Of a stretch of 64,000 nt of DNA, positions 52,119 to 61,801 are shown in pieces. Each line of letters begins with the position of its first letter. Position 1 is the first letter of the stretch. The translations under genes and the position numbers were made by a program. The DNA comes from Arthrobacter sp. Edens01 (lineage in GTDB: Bacteria; Actinomycetota; Actinomycetes; Actinomycetales; Micrococcaceae): positions 238,099 through 302,098 of the forward strand of contig NZ_LKIU01000004.1 of assembly GCF_001307035.1 (NCBI RefSeq), written 5' to 3'. A model generated the notes under the pieces. The model ran no database searches and was not told the DNA's origin. It saw only the letters and a program-made list of their open reading frames with translations.

Positions 52119-54194
52119 TCACCAAGGACTAAAGAGGGTAAATCCCCGTTCGTTGGCATTGGCAACCAGCTGGATGAGCCTGGCAGCCTGCCGTTCTGAA
52201 GGGACTCCGGACTTTCGTCCTGTCATAAGTCCCAGGATGCTCATATCGGTAGGGGAAGCGACCCTGTTCATGCCGGCAAACCCTTCCAGCGCCTTCCAAT
52301 GCTCTGTGGGGATCTCATAGAGCCGGGTTTGCAGGCCGATTCCATTGTCTACCTTTTGGTTCGCCTTGGCAGCTTTGCCGCGGGCAGCGACGGTGGCGGC
52401 GTCAACCAAAGCCGAGAGGAAATCAGCGGGCAATGTGTAGTGCATGGCCTTGACGGTGTCCCAGCACTGCGCCTTTTTGGCCCACTCCGTGACGTTCGTT
52501 GTGCTCCGATGTTCACTGGTGAGGACCTCCTGGACAAGGCGTCCCACCTGGTTGGCGACGACCAGCACGGACTCCGGGACGGCTTGTGCGGACCACACGG
52601 CATCAAAATCGAAGACCTTGCCTTGTCCCTGCTGCTCTACCAGGCTAGCAATCTTGGCAACCGTGTAGGCGGCAATGTTCGCCAAGTACGCCTTGCGATA
52701 CCAGTCAGCATTCTTGATGACGTTCCTGACCTCAGCGAAGAGGATGCCTTTGGCCACCGTCTGCTTAAAGTACTGTTCGTTGAACTGGTCTGGATCCTTA
52801 TCCCAGCTCTTAGCCACGATATCGGCAAAGGCAACGAAGTTTTTCTGTGCTCCCGCGCTCACGGTGTGGGGGCGCTGGTCCCACGACATAAGGTATTTGG
52901 CCAATGCCGGTTTATCGAACTTTTGTGACTTCGGATTCAGATTTTCGAAACGGACGGCCTCAGAGCGTGAAAGCTTGCTGCGTTCATTTTCATATTGCCC
53001 GCGAGTACGTTCGTAGTACCAATGGGTGCTGTGGACGGCACCGGAACGGGACGGGACAAGGACCTTGCGCGAGAGCTCAGCTAGGCGGACGTGGTAAGGA
53101 CTGTTGGAGAAGAAATCGGCAGAGCTGACTGCGTTCTGGCTGTTAGCAAACCGGGAGATATTCGGTATAAGTTCGGCGGCGAGCTCAGGTGCGACGACTA
53201 CTAGCTTCATTTGTACAAAAACGCCGTCCAAAACTACATCGGATTTCGTTTCCCTCTGCACGAAGAATAGTGACGCCGTGGTTTGGCCACCGTTTACTAT
53301 TTGTAGATCCTCGATCGAAGTAAGCGCGCTTCCATCCTCAGAGGTTGTAACACTCGTTGCTGTCGCAGTTACTCCGTTGTTAAACGCCATGAAGTTCTGC
53401 GGAGCGGAATGGATCGTCGCGCGGATGCCCTTGTTGATCTTTCCTCTATTGCTGAGGTAGGACCTTACGTTGCTTTCAAGCAGTCGGCTTCCATGCTTCC
53501 CATACAGTGAGGACAGGACTCGGCCGGGGACAGAGGCCAGATAAGTCGCAAACTCGGGCGTGGATTCCACGCGAAGCGCAGGAATTCCTTGGCTGGCCCA
53601 CTCGGTGAGGTCGATCTGAAGAGGCTCATGGCCGCTTTGGGATTGGTGGAGCTGGTGGAAACGCTCCACATCCCAAAGATGGAAGTCCACCGGAATCCCG
53701 TGGACGTCTTCAGAGGGCAGGGACCGCAGACGATCACTCAACCTGGCGTCCGTCATGAGATAGAGACGGTAACGTGAAACGTTCCTGCCTCTGCTCCGCA
53801 GATCCCATGCGAGCTGGTATGCCGGTGAACTTTGCTCCCGCCCCTGCGTGAAGCTCCCGTCGAGTGCATCCAGCAGGAAGTAGTGAAGGGCCCTGAGGGC
53901 CGCTTTTGCATCGGGCGCGGAGAGCGTTTGAATGGTCTCCGTCCCGTAATGGACGCTTGCGACGATGGCAATACTGTTATCTGCGTTCTCGAGGTCGTAG
54001 CCGTTGACCTTGAGTTTCCGCTGATTGGTACCCGAGCCCTCGAAGTCCAAAACTTCGATGTCATCGAACTCGCCTGCTTCGGTAAGTATTTCTCCGCAGT
54101 GCCTAGTAAAGGCGGTAGCGACGAATTCGCCCTCGGCGTTAGCCAAGGCGCCGACAGCAGCGGCCTGCTGCTGGTAGTAGCTCTCAATATCCAT
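52119..54194 (-). CDS. AIPR-family phage-resistance protein
   Basis: The 691-aa protein matches the AIPR (abortive infection phage resistance) family. It has the conserved core NVRSYLSNRGKINKGIRATI, NFMAFNNGVTATATSV, LQIVNGGQTTASLFF, PNISRFANSQNAVSSADFF, and WYYERTRGQYENERS. The biochemical role is not settled; AIPR proteins are constant partners of Mza-type and some restriction systems. It lies between the two Z1 genes with gaps of about 50 bp on each side. Confidence 0.88.
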   Translation of the reverse strand: MDIESYYQQQAAAVGALANAEGEFVATAFTRHCGEILTEAGEFDDIEVLDFEGSGTNQRKLKVNGYDLENADNSIAIVASVHYGTETIQTLSAPDAKAALRALHYFLLDALDGSFTQGREQSSPAYQLAWDLRSRGRNVSRYRLYLMTDARLSDRLRSLPSEDVHGIPVDFHLWDVERFHQLHQSQSGHEPLQIDLTEWASQGIPALRVESTPEFATYLASVPGRVLSSLYGKHGSRLLESNVRSYLSNRGKINKGIRATIHSAPQNFMAFNNGVTATATSVTTSEDGSALTSIEDLQIVNGGQTTASLFFVQRETKSDVVLDGVFVQMKLVVVAPELAAELIPNISRFANSQNAVSSADFFSNSPYHVRLAELSRKVLVPSRSGAVHSTHWYYERTRGQYENERSKLSRSEAVRFENLNPKSQKFDKPALAKYLMSWDQRPHTVSAGAQKNFVAFADIVAKSWDKDPDQFNEQYFKQTVAKGILFAEVRNVIKNADWYRKAYLANIAAYTVAKIASLVEQQGQGKVFDFDAVWSAQAVPESVLVVANQVGRLVQEVLTSEHRSTTNVTEWAKKAQCWDTVKAMHYTLPADFLSALVDAATVAARGKAAKANQKVDNGIGLQTRLYEIPTEHWKALEGFAGMNRVASPTDMSILGLMTGRKSGVPSERQAARLIQLVANANERGFTLFSPW

Positions 54195-54242
54195 TTGTCC
54201 CCATTTGTCTGATGATGATCCTGAAGGATCGTTGTGCTGCTG

Positions 54243-57113
54243 CTAAGCGAGTTGTTCGTAATCCGAGACCCAATAACGCTGGGCTACGCGGTTTAGTAAG
54301 TACTTGGCGCGGCCGTTGCGCCCGCGCGGGTCATAGTCGGTTTTCGGCAAGGCAACCTTGAGAGCCATAAACGGAAGATGTTGTTTCTGCGCCTCTTCAA
54401 GGAAGCGCATCGATTCAACAGCGTCCTTTGGTAGCTCGGCCAAATCTTCTACCTCAATGGTTCGATTCTGCTCTTGACCGCCTGCGCTGATATACACCGG
54501 GTAAATCAAGAGCTGAGGTTTACTGAGGTGGCCGTAAAACGCGGTTTCAGGAATCGATTTTTTTGCGTCTTGGCCGAGCTCCTTGAGAGCATCCATGTAT
54601 CTCCCGGAAGCTTGCTGCTCGATCTCTTGGTCGAGGAGTTTCTGCAAATCGTCAGGTCCCGCCAGGCGGCCCCGCTTACCACTGACCCAGAGCGAGGATC
54701 CTCTCGACGTTCCATCCTTAGAAAACAATGGACGAAGGAGCATCTGTCGTTCGACGGGGTAACACCCGCTGAGCGGGCCGAGGGTTAACGGAGCGTTTCG
54801 TTTCACCGAGCCATTGACAACTATGATGTCCCACTCTTGGAAAAGTTCACCTTCGCTGCTTCGCACCATGCGTTCCAAGCTTGCACCGTTGAATAGGATG
54901 TCGTCCGGTGCTGCCGAAAAGCGGAGGAGTGCGTCGGCGATCATATCCTTGGGAACGGAGCGAACCCGCGCATACCCCCGCCTGGTCGTGTCGACGGTGC
55001 AGTCGTTTCCCACCGCGTCGCTCAGCAGCTTGACTATGGAAGTGTGGTTTTCCCTCTGGAGTTCAACACTTGTGGAGAGTTTCGTGGTTTCCAAGTTGCG
55101 TCCCAGCAGGTTGATTTCCTTTGGGGCGGACATGGCGTGCCTTGACTTGTTCCTTGCGGTGATCAGGAGTGATTGGGGGTGCTGTTGCACGGCGAGGCCG
55201 AAGTCACGGGGGATCATTTTACTTCGGCGCATATAGGCGAGATCCACGCGGAGCTCTTCCACCGCTGTAGCGATGAACCTGTAGTCTCCAGCTGTACTTT
55301 CGCTGATCCAAAGCTTGCAAATGTCCTGGTACCCATCCCGGTACCCGAACCATCGCGCCATCTGCATCATAGTGTCGGCAGCGGCAACATTCCGGTGGAA
55401 ATAACTGACCACGAGTCCGTCCAAGGTCAGGCCCCGGCTGAGCAGGTCACCACCGATGGCAATCTGCCTCTCCGGCACTTCATCATCGAACTCGGTGTGA
55501 TCGATCCCTGGTGCGGAGTTGTACACCTTGACGCGGACTTCTGCGACTGAAACCGGCAGTGCGGACAAAACACTTTCCCAAGAGGTGCCGTTCGCGCTGT
55601 ATTGGCGCGTGAATGTTCCCTTCAGCTGATCCAGCAGCGGATGCGTCCGCCCTGCAGCATAAGCTGCAGCATGCAGTTGAATGGCTGTTTTGTACTGAAA
55701 GAGCGCTTCGCGCAGTGCGTCTGCCACGTGGTTTTGGACATCGGTGAAGCGCGATACGTTCACCAGCATGGAACGTTTTGCGGGTGCTTTCAGCCGATGG
55801 TCCAAGATGGCGTTGGCCAGTAGGAAAGTGCGGAGCGCTTCCTCAAGGCTCGAAGGCAGGCCCTCGGGGCGTTGAAGTTTCTTGTGTTTCAAGGGAAGCC
55901 AGCGAACAGCGTCTTGGAGTTTCTGGACCTGGGTTCCGGGTTCATCCGGCGCCCGCCCGAATACCGCCCGGACGCCGACGTAGTTACTGGGAGCATCGAG
56001 GGGGTAAATGAAATCTTCGGGAAACAGGTCGGGCAGTTCCTGGCCATCCTCGGTGAGGCAAGCCGTTGCCTCATCATCGATGAAGATGTTGGCAAAGGGC
56101 GTCGCGGTAATAGCCAGGTAAGAGGACCGGGTAAACAGGTTCAGAAGCCGCCTGATTGCTGCGTTTATTGCAGTGGGATCGTCGCTTTCGTCGTTGGTGT
56201 TGACCGATGCGTAGTCGGATTCGTCATCAATCAGCAACAAGGGTAAATCGATCCTCTGGTGGCTGCCGGCTTTTGCCTGGGCCCATCCTTGCACTGCCTT
56301 GAGGACGTGCGTGTTCTTCTTGACCACAAACACCAACGGCGGGGAGGTAGGCGTAGGCAGGGCTACGTCGCCGGCCGTTCGGCTGACCTGAAGGTAATCC
56401 ATCAGGGTCGTGGTGAGGGATGTGGCATCTGCGATCTCCCGATCCACGTTGCCAATACCAATATGCACGTCTCGGGGAACGCGTGCTCCGTTATGCATCC
56501 CGGTGAGTGTCGTGTCCCTGCCGATGAACCCCTCGTCGATCCGGGAATGGGTTTGCTGACGGAGGTATTCGGTGTTCCCGGAGAGGATGACGATAACGCG
56601 ATATCCTGCGTCGGCTGCCTTGTTCATCAGGGCAAGATAGTTCTGGGTTTTCCCCGACTGTACGTCGCCAATAACTAGGCCTCGGCGATTCCAGAAGCCG
56701 GTCATTCTCGGGTCCCCGGCAAGGTCGAGGATTTCGTCGCTGAAGTGATCTAGTCTGTCGAGAACTGCGCCCGAACGCCCGGCGTCGGAAAGCATATGCC
56801 GGTAGGCGAACCACCTTCGCCATACGATGTCAGCCTTGCTCTTCTGCAACCACGGTATGTGATCATCCTTGACGAGCGGACCACCCTCGCTCGAGGAACC
56901 GGTGGCGGTCAGCTTTTGTACCCAGTGCTCCACCAACTCGTCCATTTGCGATTCGGTTGAACCCGTCGGAAGCCGCGTACGTGCACGATCGAAAGACAAT
57001 CGAATCTCATCTGCGGTGAGGTCCGGACGGTATTCATCGGTGTCGGAGTCTTTGAGGAGGGACAGTGCGGTAGCCTCGACCGAAGAGACTGGAAATAGGA
57101 ATGCGTCCGTCAT
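54243..57113 (-). CDS. Z1-domain SF2 helicase, first copy
   Basis: The start was set to ATG 57113 (MTDAFLFPVSSVEATALSLL), just after the stop of the GHKL gene; the longer frame would overlap it by 215 bp. The 956-aa protein shows Walker A DVQSGKTQNY (150-159), motif II LLIDDESDYASV, motif III AITATPFANIFI, and Z1 segment GGDLLSRGLTLDGLVVSYFH...MQMARWFGYRDGYQDI. It likely translocates on or remodels DNA for the system and pairs with the upstream GHKL ATPase and methylase. Confidence 0.9.
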   Translation of the reverse strand: MTDAFLFPVSSVEATALSLLKDSDTDEYRPDLTADEIRLSFDRARTRLPTGSTESQMDELVEHWVQKLTATGSSSEGGPLVKDDHIPWLQKSKADIVWRRWFAYRHMLSDAGRSGAVLDRLDHFSDEILDLAGDPRMTGFWNRRGLVIGDVQSGKTQNYLALMNKAADAGYRVIVILSGNTEYLRQQTHSRIDEGFIGRDTTLTGMHNGARVPRDVHIGIGNVDREIADATSLTTTLMDYLQVSRTAGDVALPTPTSPPLVFVVKKNTHVLKAVQGWAQAKAGSHQRIDLPLLLIDDESDYASVNTNDESDDPTAINAAIRRLLNLFTRSSYLAITATPFANIFIDDEATACLTEDGQELPDLFPEDFIYPLDAPSNYVGVRAVFGRAPDEPGTQVQKLQDAVRWLPLKHKKLQRPEGLPSSLEEALRTFLLANAILDHRLKAPAKRSMLVNVSRFTDVQNHVADALREALFQYKTAIQLHAAAYAAGRTHPLLDQLKGTFTRQYSANGTSWESVLSALPVSVAEVRVKVYNSAPGIDHTEFDDEVPERQIAIGGDLLSRGLTLDGLVVSYFHRNVAAADTMMQMARWFGYRDGYQDICKLWISESTAGDYRFIATAVEELRVDLAYMRRSKMIPRDFGLAVQQHPQSLLITARNKSRHAMSAPKEINLLGRNLETTKLSTSVELQRENHTSIVKLLSDAVGNDCTVDTTRRGYARVRSVPKDMIADALLRFSAAPDDILFNGASLERMVRSSEGELFQEWDIIVVNGSVKRNAPLTLGPLSGCYPVERQMLLRPLFSKDGTSRGSSLWVSGKRGRLAGPDDLQKLLDQEIEQQASGRYMDALKELGQDAKKSIPETAFYGHLSKPQLLIYPVYISAGGQEQNRTIEVEDLAELPKDAVESMRFLEEAQKQHLPFMALKVALPKTDYDPRGRNGRAKYLLNRVAQRYWVSDYEQLA

Positions 57114-57114
57114 T

Positions 57115-58578
57115 CTAGAACTCCGTCCCGTAAGCAGTTTCACGCAAGGCCGCCTCGGCGCGGGGGTGCTTGTCGAACGGTTCCGAGGTGAGCATGGCTT
57201 TGACAAAGGCTTCCGGGGCGAGCGTGGTCTGAAGCTGTCCCCAGAGCGCCCTTGCCAAATCCCTAAGGTCTTGGTCCTGCACCTCCGCGCCGGAGTGGGA
57301 CAGGTCCTGCCCCATCTTGTTGTAAACATCCTCGATGGGAAACGTTCGCTCCATGAGACTCAGAACGGTTTCCAGGGCCGCGGACTCATGACGATCGAAC
57401 GTGCTGCTGAGCGCGATCAGTGCAGGGTGATTTCTGTTGACCTCGTAACGGAACGACTCAGCGTCGGAGACGGCATTCCAGATATGTGTGATGGGACTGC
57501 GCTCTGTTCGCCCGCGATAGGTGTGCGCACGCTGGCTTGGACCCACAATTGTGGCTGCAACGGCACGAAGCCGGTCCCTGATAACGGGTGGAGGTACGGC
57601 TTGGGCCTTCTTGATGTCCAGAGACCATAGATGGTCCAGGGAATTCGGAACATCCACTTGCACCCGTGCCAGCTTGCCTAATTCCTGTTTCGGAGCCACG
57701 CGGAACCACGTTCCCCAGATGACAAGGCGCATGGCACGGTAAATATAGAAACCCTGGCTGTCGCGCAATGAGCCGTTTACATGGGCCTTCCTACGGTCCG
57801 ACGGCGACATCATGTTCAGGTGCGGAAGAGTATAGGGACGCAGTTCAATAGTGCCTTGGTCCAAAGATATGCGTTCCAGCGGGCCGATTTGGGTGGCCTT
57901 GTGATCCTTGAGCAGGGGATCAGTCGCAGGGACGGACGTAAAGTTCAGACGGATATCGAGCGGCCGTCCGTGCTCGCCTGCCAGGAACCTGTGGAAAACA
58001 AGTCCCAAGTGAGAGGCCGCTCGCATCATGGCCTCGTCCATTGAAGCAATCGAGTTACCACTGGTGTTTTCAAGCTGGTCCAGATCCTGCCAAAGGATCA
58101 TCGTTCCGTGATCCAGGGCTTCGAGCGCTGCGTACTCAGGGAGGGCTTGGTACTCTTCCGGTGCAAGTCGCAGGAGGCTCCAGCTGGAGGAGCTGCTGAG
58201 GTAGTCCAAGTCCCACCTGAAAGCGTGCACCTCGCGGCGCTGTTTCGTCACCAGAGTAAGCTTGCGGCACTGGGAAATGGATGCGGTCTTGAGTCCGAGA
58301 CCGAATCGTCCAAGATCGTGGCTCGCACGCAGGTTTCGTGAGTCATTTCCTGCCAAGCGCATCGCATCCTGTGCCTCCAGCTCGGTCATGCCCAAGCCGT
58401 CGTCGATGATGGCTACGTAGGGCTCACCGGCCGCGGAAAACCGAATGTCCACCGTTTCTGCGCCGGCTGTGATCGAGTTGTCTACGAGGTCAGCCAACGC
58501 GGTTTCCAAGTTGTAGCCAACGGCTCTCATGGATTCCATGAGATGCGGTCCAGGCAGCAGTGTGATCGCGTCCGTCAA
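57115..58578 (-). CDS. GHKL (MORC/MutL-like) ATPase
   Basis: The 487-aa protein has a complete Bergerat fold: N-box ALADLVDNSITAGA (Asn34), G1 DDGLGM (59-64), G2 GRFGLGLKTAS (90-100). The N-terminal LLPGPHLMESMRAVGYN supports the TTG start at 58578. The middle domain is of ribosomal-S5-like type and there is a helical C-terminus. Members of this group are the bacterial relatives of eukaryotic MORC proteins, found in restriction-modification operons. It lies between the cytosine methylase and the Z1 helicase. Confidence 0.88.
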   Translation of the reverse strand: MTDAITLLPGPHLMESMRAVGYNLETALADLVDNSITAGAETVDIRFSAAGEPYVAIIDDGLGMTELEAQDAMRLAGNDSRNLRASHDLGRFGLGLKTASISQCRKLTLVTKQRREVHAFRWDLDYLSSSSSWSLLRLAPEEYQALPEYAALEALDHGTMILWQDLDQLENTSGNSIASMDEAMMRAASHLGLVFHRFLAGEHGRPLDIRLNFTSVPATDPLLKDHKATQIGPLERISLDQGTIELRPYTLPHLNMMSPSDRRKAHVNGSLRDSQGFYIYRAMRLVIWGTWFRVAPKQELGKLARVQVDVPNSLDHLWSLDIKKAQAVPPPVIRDRLRAVAATIVGPSQRAHTYRGRTERSPITHIWNAVSDAESFRYEVNRNHPALIALSSTFDRHESAALETVLSLMERTFPIEDVYNKMGQDLSHSGAEVQDQDLRDLARALWGQLQTTLAPEAFVKAMLTSEPFDKHPRAEAALRETAYGTEF

Positions 58579-58704
58579 GGGTCCCCCAGAGCTAAAATGC
58601 GATTAGTACTTCTGAAGATCAGAGTATCGCCACGCGGTGACATTCCTGTTAATGCGACACAGCAGCCTGAACGCATGGACCCAGATAGCAACTCTTCTCA
58701 GTTC

Positions 58705-60183
58705 TCAGCGAACCCCCAGGACTTCTGCAATCCTGCTTGCGATCTTTCTGGCCAGCAGGGGAGGAACTGCATTCCCCACCTGTGTGTATTGCTGCGTGCG
58801 GTTTCCTAGGAAGACGTAGTTGTCGGGGAAGGTCTGCAGCCGCGCAGCCTCGCGCACGGTAAGGCTTCTCATCTGTTCATGGTCCGGGTGAATGTAGTAG
58901 TGCCCGTCCTTGGCGATGTGGGACACGACGGTGGACGAGGGCCTTCCCCACGCCTGGACGCGGAACCGATCCTCGAACGGGACGACTACGTTGTTGATGT
59001 TGTTGTGCTTTGGCCAATGGGCAGCCGGCAGACTGCGGACCTTGGGGCTTTGACCATCGGCTGTAACGAGTGCAGCCAGCAAGTAATACCGAACCAAGTC
59101 TTCGAGCATGTGTCCCCGGGCTTCGTGGTTCCAAGTGACGGGGGCCGCATCTTCACGGAGCCACTTTTGAAGTTCACCGGCTGCTGAGTCCTCGGCGAAA
59201 GGTTCTGCGGGTCGGACGGCCGTCGACCTGGTGCCGAGCTCATAAAGTCTGGGAGCAGCCGCCTGTTCCTTTCCGGGAAGCGCCCGTAGGGACTTGTGCG
59301 CCTGCTGGCGGATCCTTGCCCAGTCTTCCCAAGTGGCCTGCGGCTGACGGGAAATGCCGGAACGCAAGTGAGGCAGGCTCCAGATGGCGTCCTGAACGGT
59401 AACCGCCTCACGGGGTTCAAGTACTTTTGGTGCCGGAAGCTGGGCATCCCGGCGCAGGCCCACAATGATGACACGGTGGCGCTTCTGGGGGATTCCGAAC
59501 TGCTCTGACTTGATGATGAAGTCTGTGGGCTTGAGTTCGCCCGTGTCGCTGCTGACCACCATCGAGTGAAGGTCGTACCCCGGCCCACGCAGATCCTGCT
59601 CGATCAGTTCGAAAATCTTGCCGTCGCCGCTCTTGGAAGAGAGCATGCCCTTCACGTTTTCCATAACGAATACCGCAGGGCGGAACTCAGTGATGATGTG
59701 CAGGTATTCCTTGTAGAGGAAGTGCTTGTGGTCGTCCTTGAACGTTGCGTCGTGCTTTCGCCGGGAGCGTCCGGCCATGGAGTAGGCCTGGCACGGCGGC
59801 CCGCCAATGAGGACCCATTCGGAGGCGTCCTTCAGAGATTCGCGGATCAACGCGTCGGACTCTGGACGGCTGTCTTCACTCAGGGTGAACTGTCGGACTT
59901 CGTCTTCTGCGTGCGCGAAAGCTGCGGCCACCTCCGGCGCCACACGCATTTCGTCGTAGGTCACGTCCTTGGCAAGGAACCGTTTGTAGATCTCAGGTTG
60001 ACCTTCAGGCAAATCGAGAAGGAACCGGTGAGCTGCGCGTAGGGTCAGAGTCTTGACCGCCGACGTCTCCATCTCGATCGACAGAACTGTTTTGAAGACC
60101 CGGTTGCCGTCCTGATCGCGGATGCTGGAGAAGCCTTCGTTCAGGCCGCCAGGGCCAGCAAAGATGTCAACGACGGGGATCAC
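58705..60183 (-). CDS. DNA (cytosine-5) methyltransferase
   Basis: The start was set to GTG 60183 (GGAGG five bases upstream); a TTG four codons earlier is the alternative. Motifs appear in order: I DIFAGPGGLNEGF, IV GGPPCQAYS with the catalytic Cys, VI MENVKGM, VIII IPQKRHRVIIVGLR, IX RPSSTVVSHI and X YTQVGNAVPPLLA. The target-recognition region lies between VIII and IX. As first gene of the minus-strand array it probably marks self DNA so that the downstream Z1/GHKL/nuclease proteins spare the host. Confidence 0.93.
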   Translation of the reverse strand: MIPVVDIFAGPGGLNEGFSSIRDQDGNRVFKTVLSIEMETSAVKTLTLRAAHRFLLDLPEGQPEIYKRFLAKDVTYDEMRVAPEVAAAFAHAEDEVRQFTLSEDSRPESDALIRESLKDASEWVLIGGPPCQAYSMAGRSRRKHDATFKDDHKHFLYKEYLHIITEFRPAVFVMENVKGMLSSKSGDGKIFELIEQDLRGPGYDLHSMVVSSDTGELKPTDFIIKSEQFGIPQKRHRVIIVGLRRDAQLPAPKVLEPREAVTVQDAIWSLPHLRSGISRQPQATWEDWARIRQQAHKSLRALPGKEQAAAPRLYELGTRSTAVRPAEPFAEDSAAGELQKWLREDAAPVTWNHEARGHMLEDLVRYYLLAALVTADGQSPKVRSLPAAHWPKHNNINNVVVPFEDRFRVQAWGRPSSTVVSHIAKDGHYYIHPDHEQMRSLTVREAARLQTFPDNYVFLGNRTQQYTQVGNAVPPLLARKIASRIAEVLGVR

Positions 60184-60347
60184 GGTTTCCTCCAAAATGA
60201 GTATGGCTCTCCAGGTTACCAGGCAGGTACGAGGGGCCTAGTAATCTTACCGGGCTCTGCGCATTCGTCTGTGCCCAGTCAACCAGGCCGCACTGACAGT
60301 CCGGTCACCGCGGCTCGGCTCTAAACGGAGCCCAGGACCCACGCCCG

Positions 60348-61547
60348 ATGCTAGGTCAGCTCCCAACCGCCGACCTAGGCAACGGGTCCGGATCACCAAC
60401 CATCGTCACCGAGCTCACGACAACCCGGCATAGACTTGCTGAACTGGAAAAGGCCGTGGAAGACGGGTTCCCGTACCTGCCATCCGGTTCGCAGATCATC
60501 CTGGACCGGGTGGCACAGCAGACCGTGCTGGCCAACATCCGGGACCAGCTCCGGGTCAACCGGAAACAGCTGGTGGCCGAGGTTCGGTCCTACGGCGAGC
60601 ATCTGCTGGAGGACTATCTCCGGGAATCGGGACGGGACCTGCCCGATGTGTACCGCAAAACGGGGGATTCCTGGACCTCTCTGATCCGGGAAGCCGGGTT
60701 GGTGGACATCAGCCAGGCGCACGATGTCGTACTGGCCTCCCAGCTCAATGAGACCTCGGAGCTGGAAGAGGACCTGCTGCGCCGGATGACAGCGATGCTC
60801 TGCGTCGATGATCCGGAACGGGCGGAGACATACACGAAACTGGTCTCGGAGGATGCACCCCCCTATGCGGAGCTGAGCGACAGGGAGCAGATCCTGGCCC
60901 GGATGCTCTTCTTTGCATTGTGGCCGAATGGGGGAGGGCACACATCGTACGACGCCGGGCTCCAGTTCCTGCGCAGCTATCCGTTGGTCTGTGCGGAGAT
61001 CCGGCAGTTGGCAGCCCTGGGCGTTCAGCGTTCCGGATATGCGCCCAAGGGGCTTGGTCTGGGGATGCAGCAGGTTCCGTTGTATTCGCACACAACATAC
61101 CGGCGGGAGGAAGTCCTTGCTGCCCTGGGGTACTTCGGGCTGGGTGGCAAGACGAGCCACCGGGAAGGCGTTGCCTGGTGCGAGGAAACGAAGACCGATG
61201 CGTTCTTCGTGACGCTGGAGAAGGACGAAAAAGAACGAGCGGCGTCCATCATGTACAAGGACTACGCGATGAGTCCTGAGGTGTTTCACTGGGAGTCCCA
61301 GAACACGACGTCTCCGGAGAGCGTGACCGGCCAGCGGTACATCAACCACAAGGCTCTGGGATCGAAGGTTCTGCTCTTCACCCGGCCTCGACAGCGGGAT
61401 GAGAACGGGATGACGATGCCGTACACCTGCCTTGGGCAGCTGGACTACATGTCGCACTCAGGGTCGAAGCCGGTCGGCATTGTGTGGAAACTGCACCGGG
61501 CGATGCCTGCGGATGTTTATGTTGAGGCTAGTGCTGTGGCGCATTGA
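60348..61547 (+). pseudogene. DUF3427 helicase gene, C-terminal part only
   Basis: From about 60430 the frame matches the C-terminal third of DUF3427 defence helicases: FPYLPSGSQIILDRVAQQTVL, LRSYPLVCAEIRQLAAL, then the DUF3427 core REEVLAALGYF, ETKTDAFFVTL, MYKDYAMSPEVFHWESQN and GSKVLLFTRPRQ. Full proteins are about 1000 aa, with a PLD-type nuclease and DEAD-type helicase in front; those are absent. The first 25 codons have no family similarity. The 399-codon frame is intact and could still be translated, but the gene is truncated. Confidence 0.8.
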
Positions 61548-61789
61548 GTCCTTTGGCAACCCATCGGCACAATGGTACTCAGCTCAAGAAGCTCACGCAT
61601 TCCCGATGGCCGAGTCATTTATCCCTCTGCGCAGCTCGGGCAACTGACGGGTGTGACGTCATGCACCCGAGAACGTAGGTCGGGACAGCGTGAGGGCAGC
61701 CCCTGTCCGCCTAAGCAAACCGCTGCACGCAGCCCCACTTGACGCCGGAAGGGAAAAGGCACGGTGCGCCTCTGGCCCAGCGGCACAGG

Positions 61790-61795
61790 TATTCT
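61790..61795 (+). promoter_or_regulatory. -10 box for a leaderless restriction-gene transcript
   Basis: TATTCT lies exactly six bases before GTG 61802, so transcription would begin at or beside the start codon. No ribosome site precedes that codon. No convincing -35 box is seen. The rest of 61548-61789 holds nothing I can support. Confidence 0.4.
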
Positions 61796-61801
61796 TGGAA
61801 C

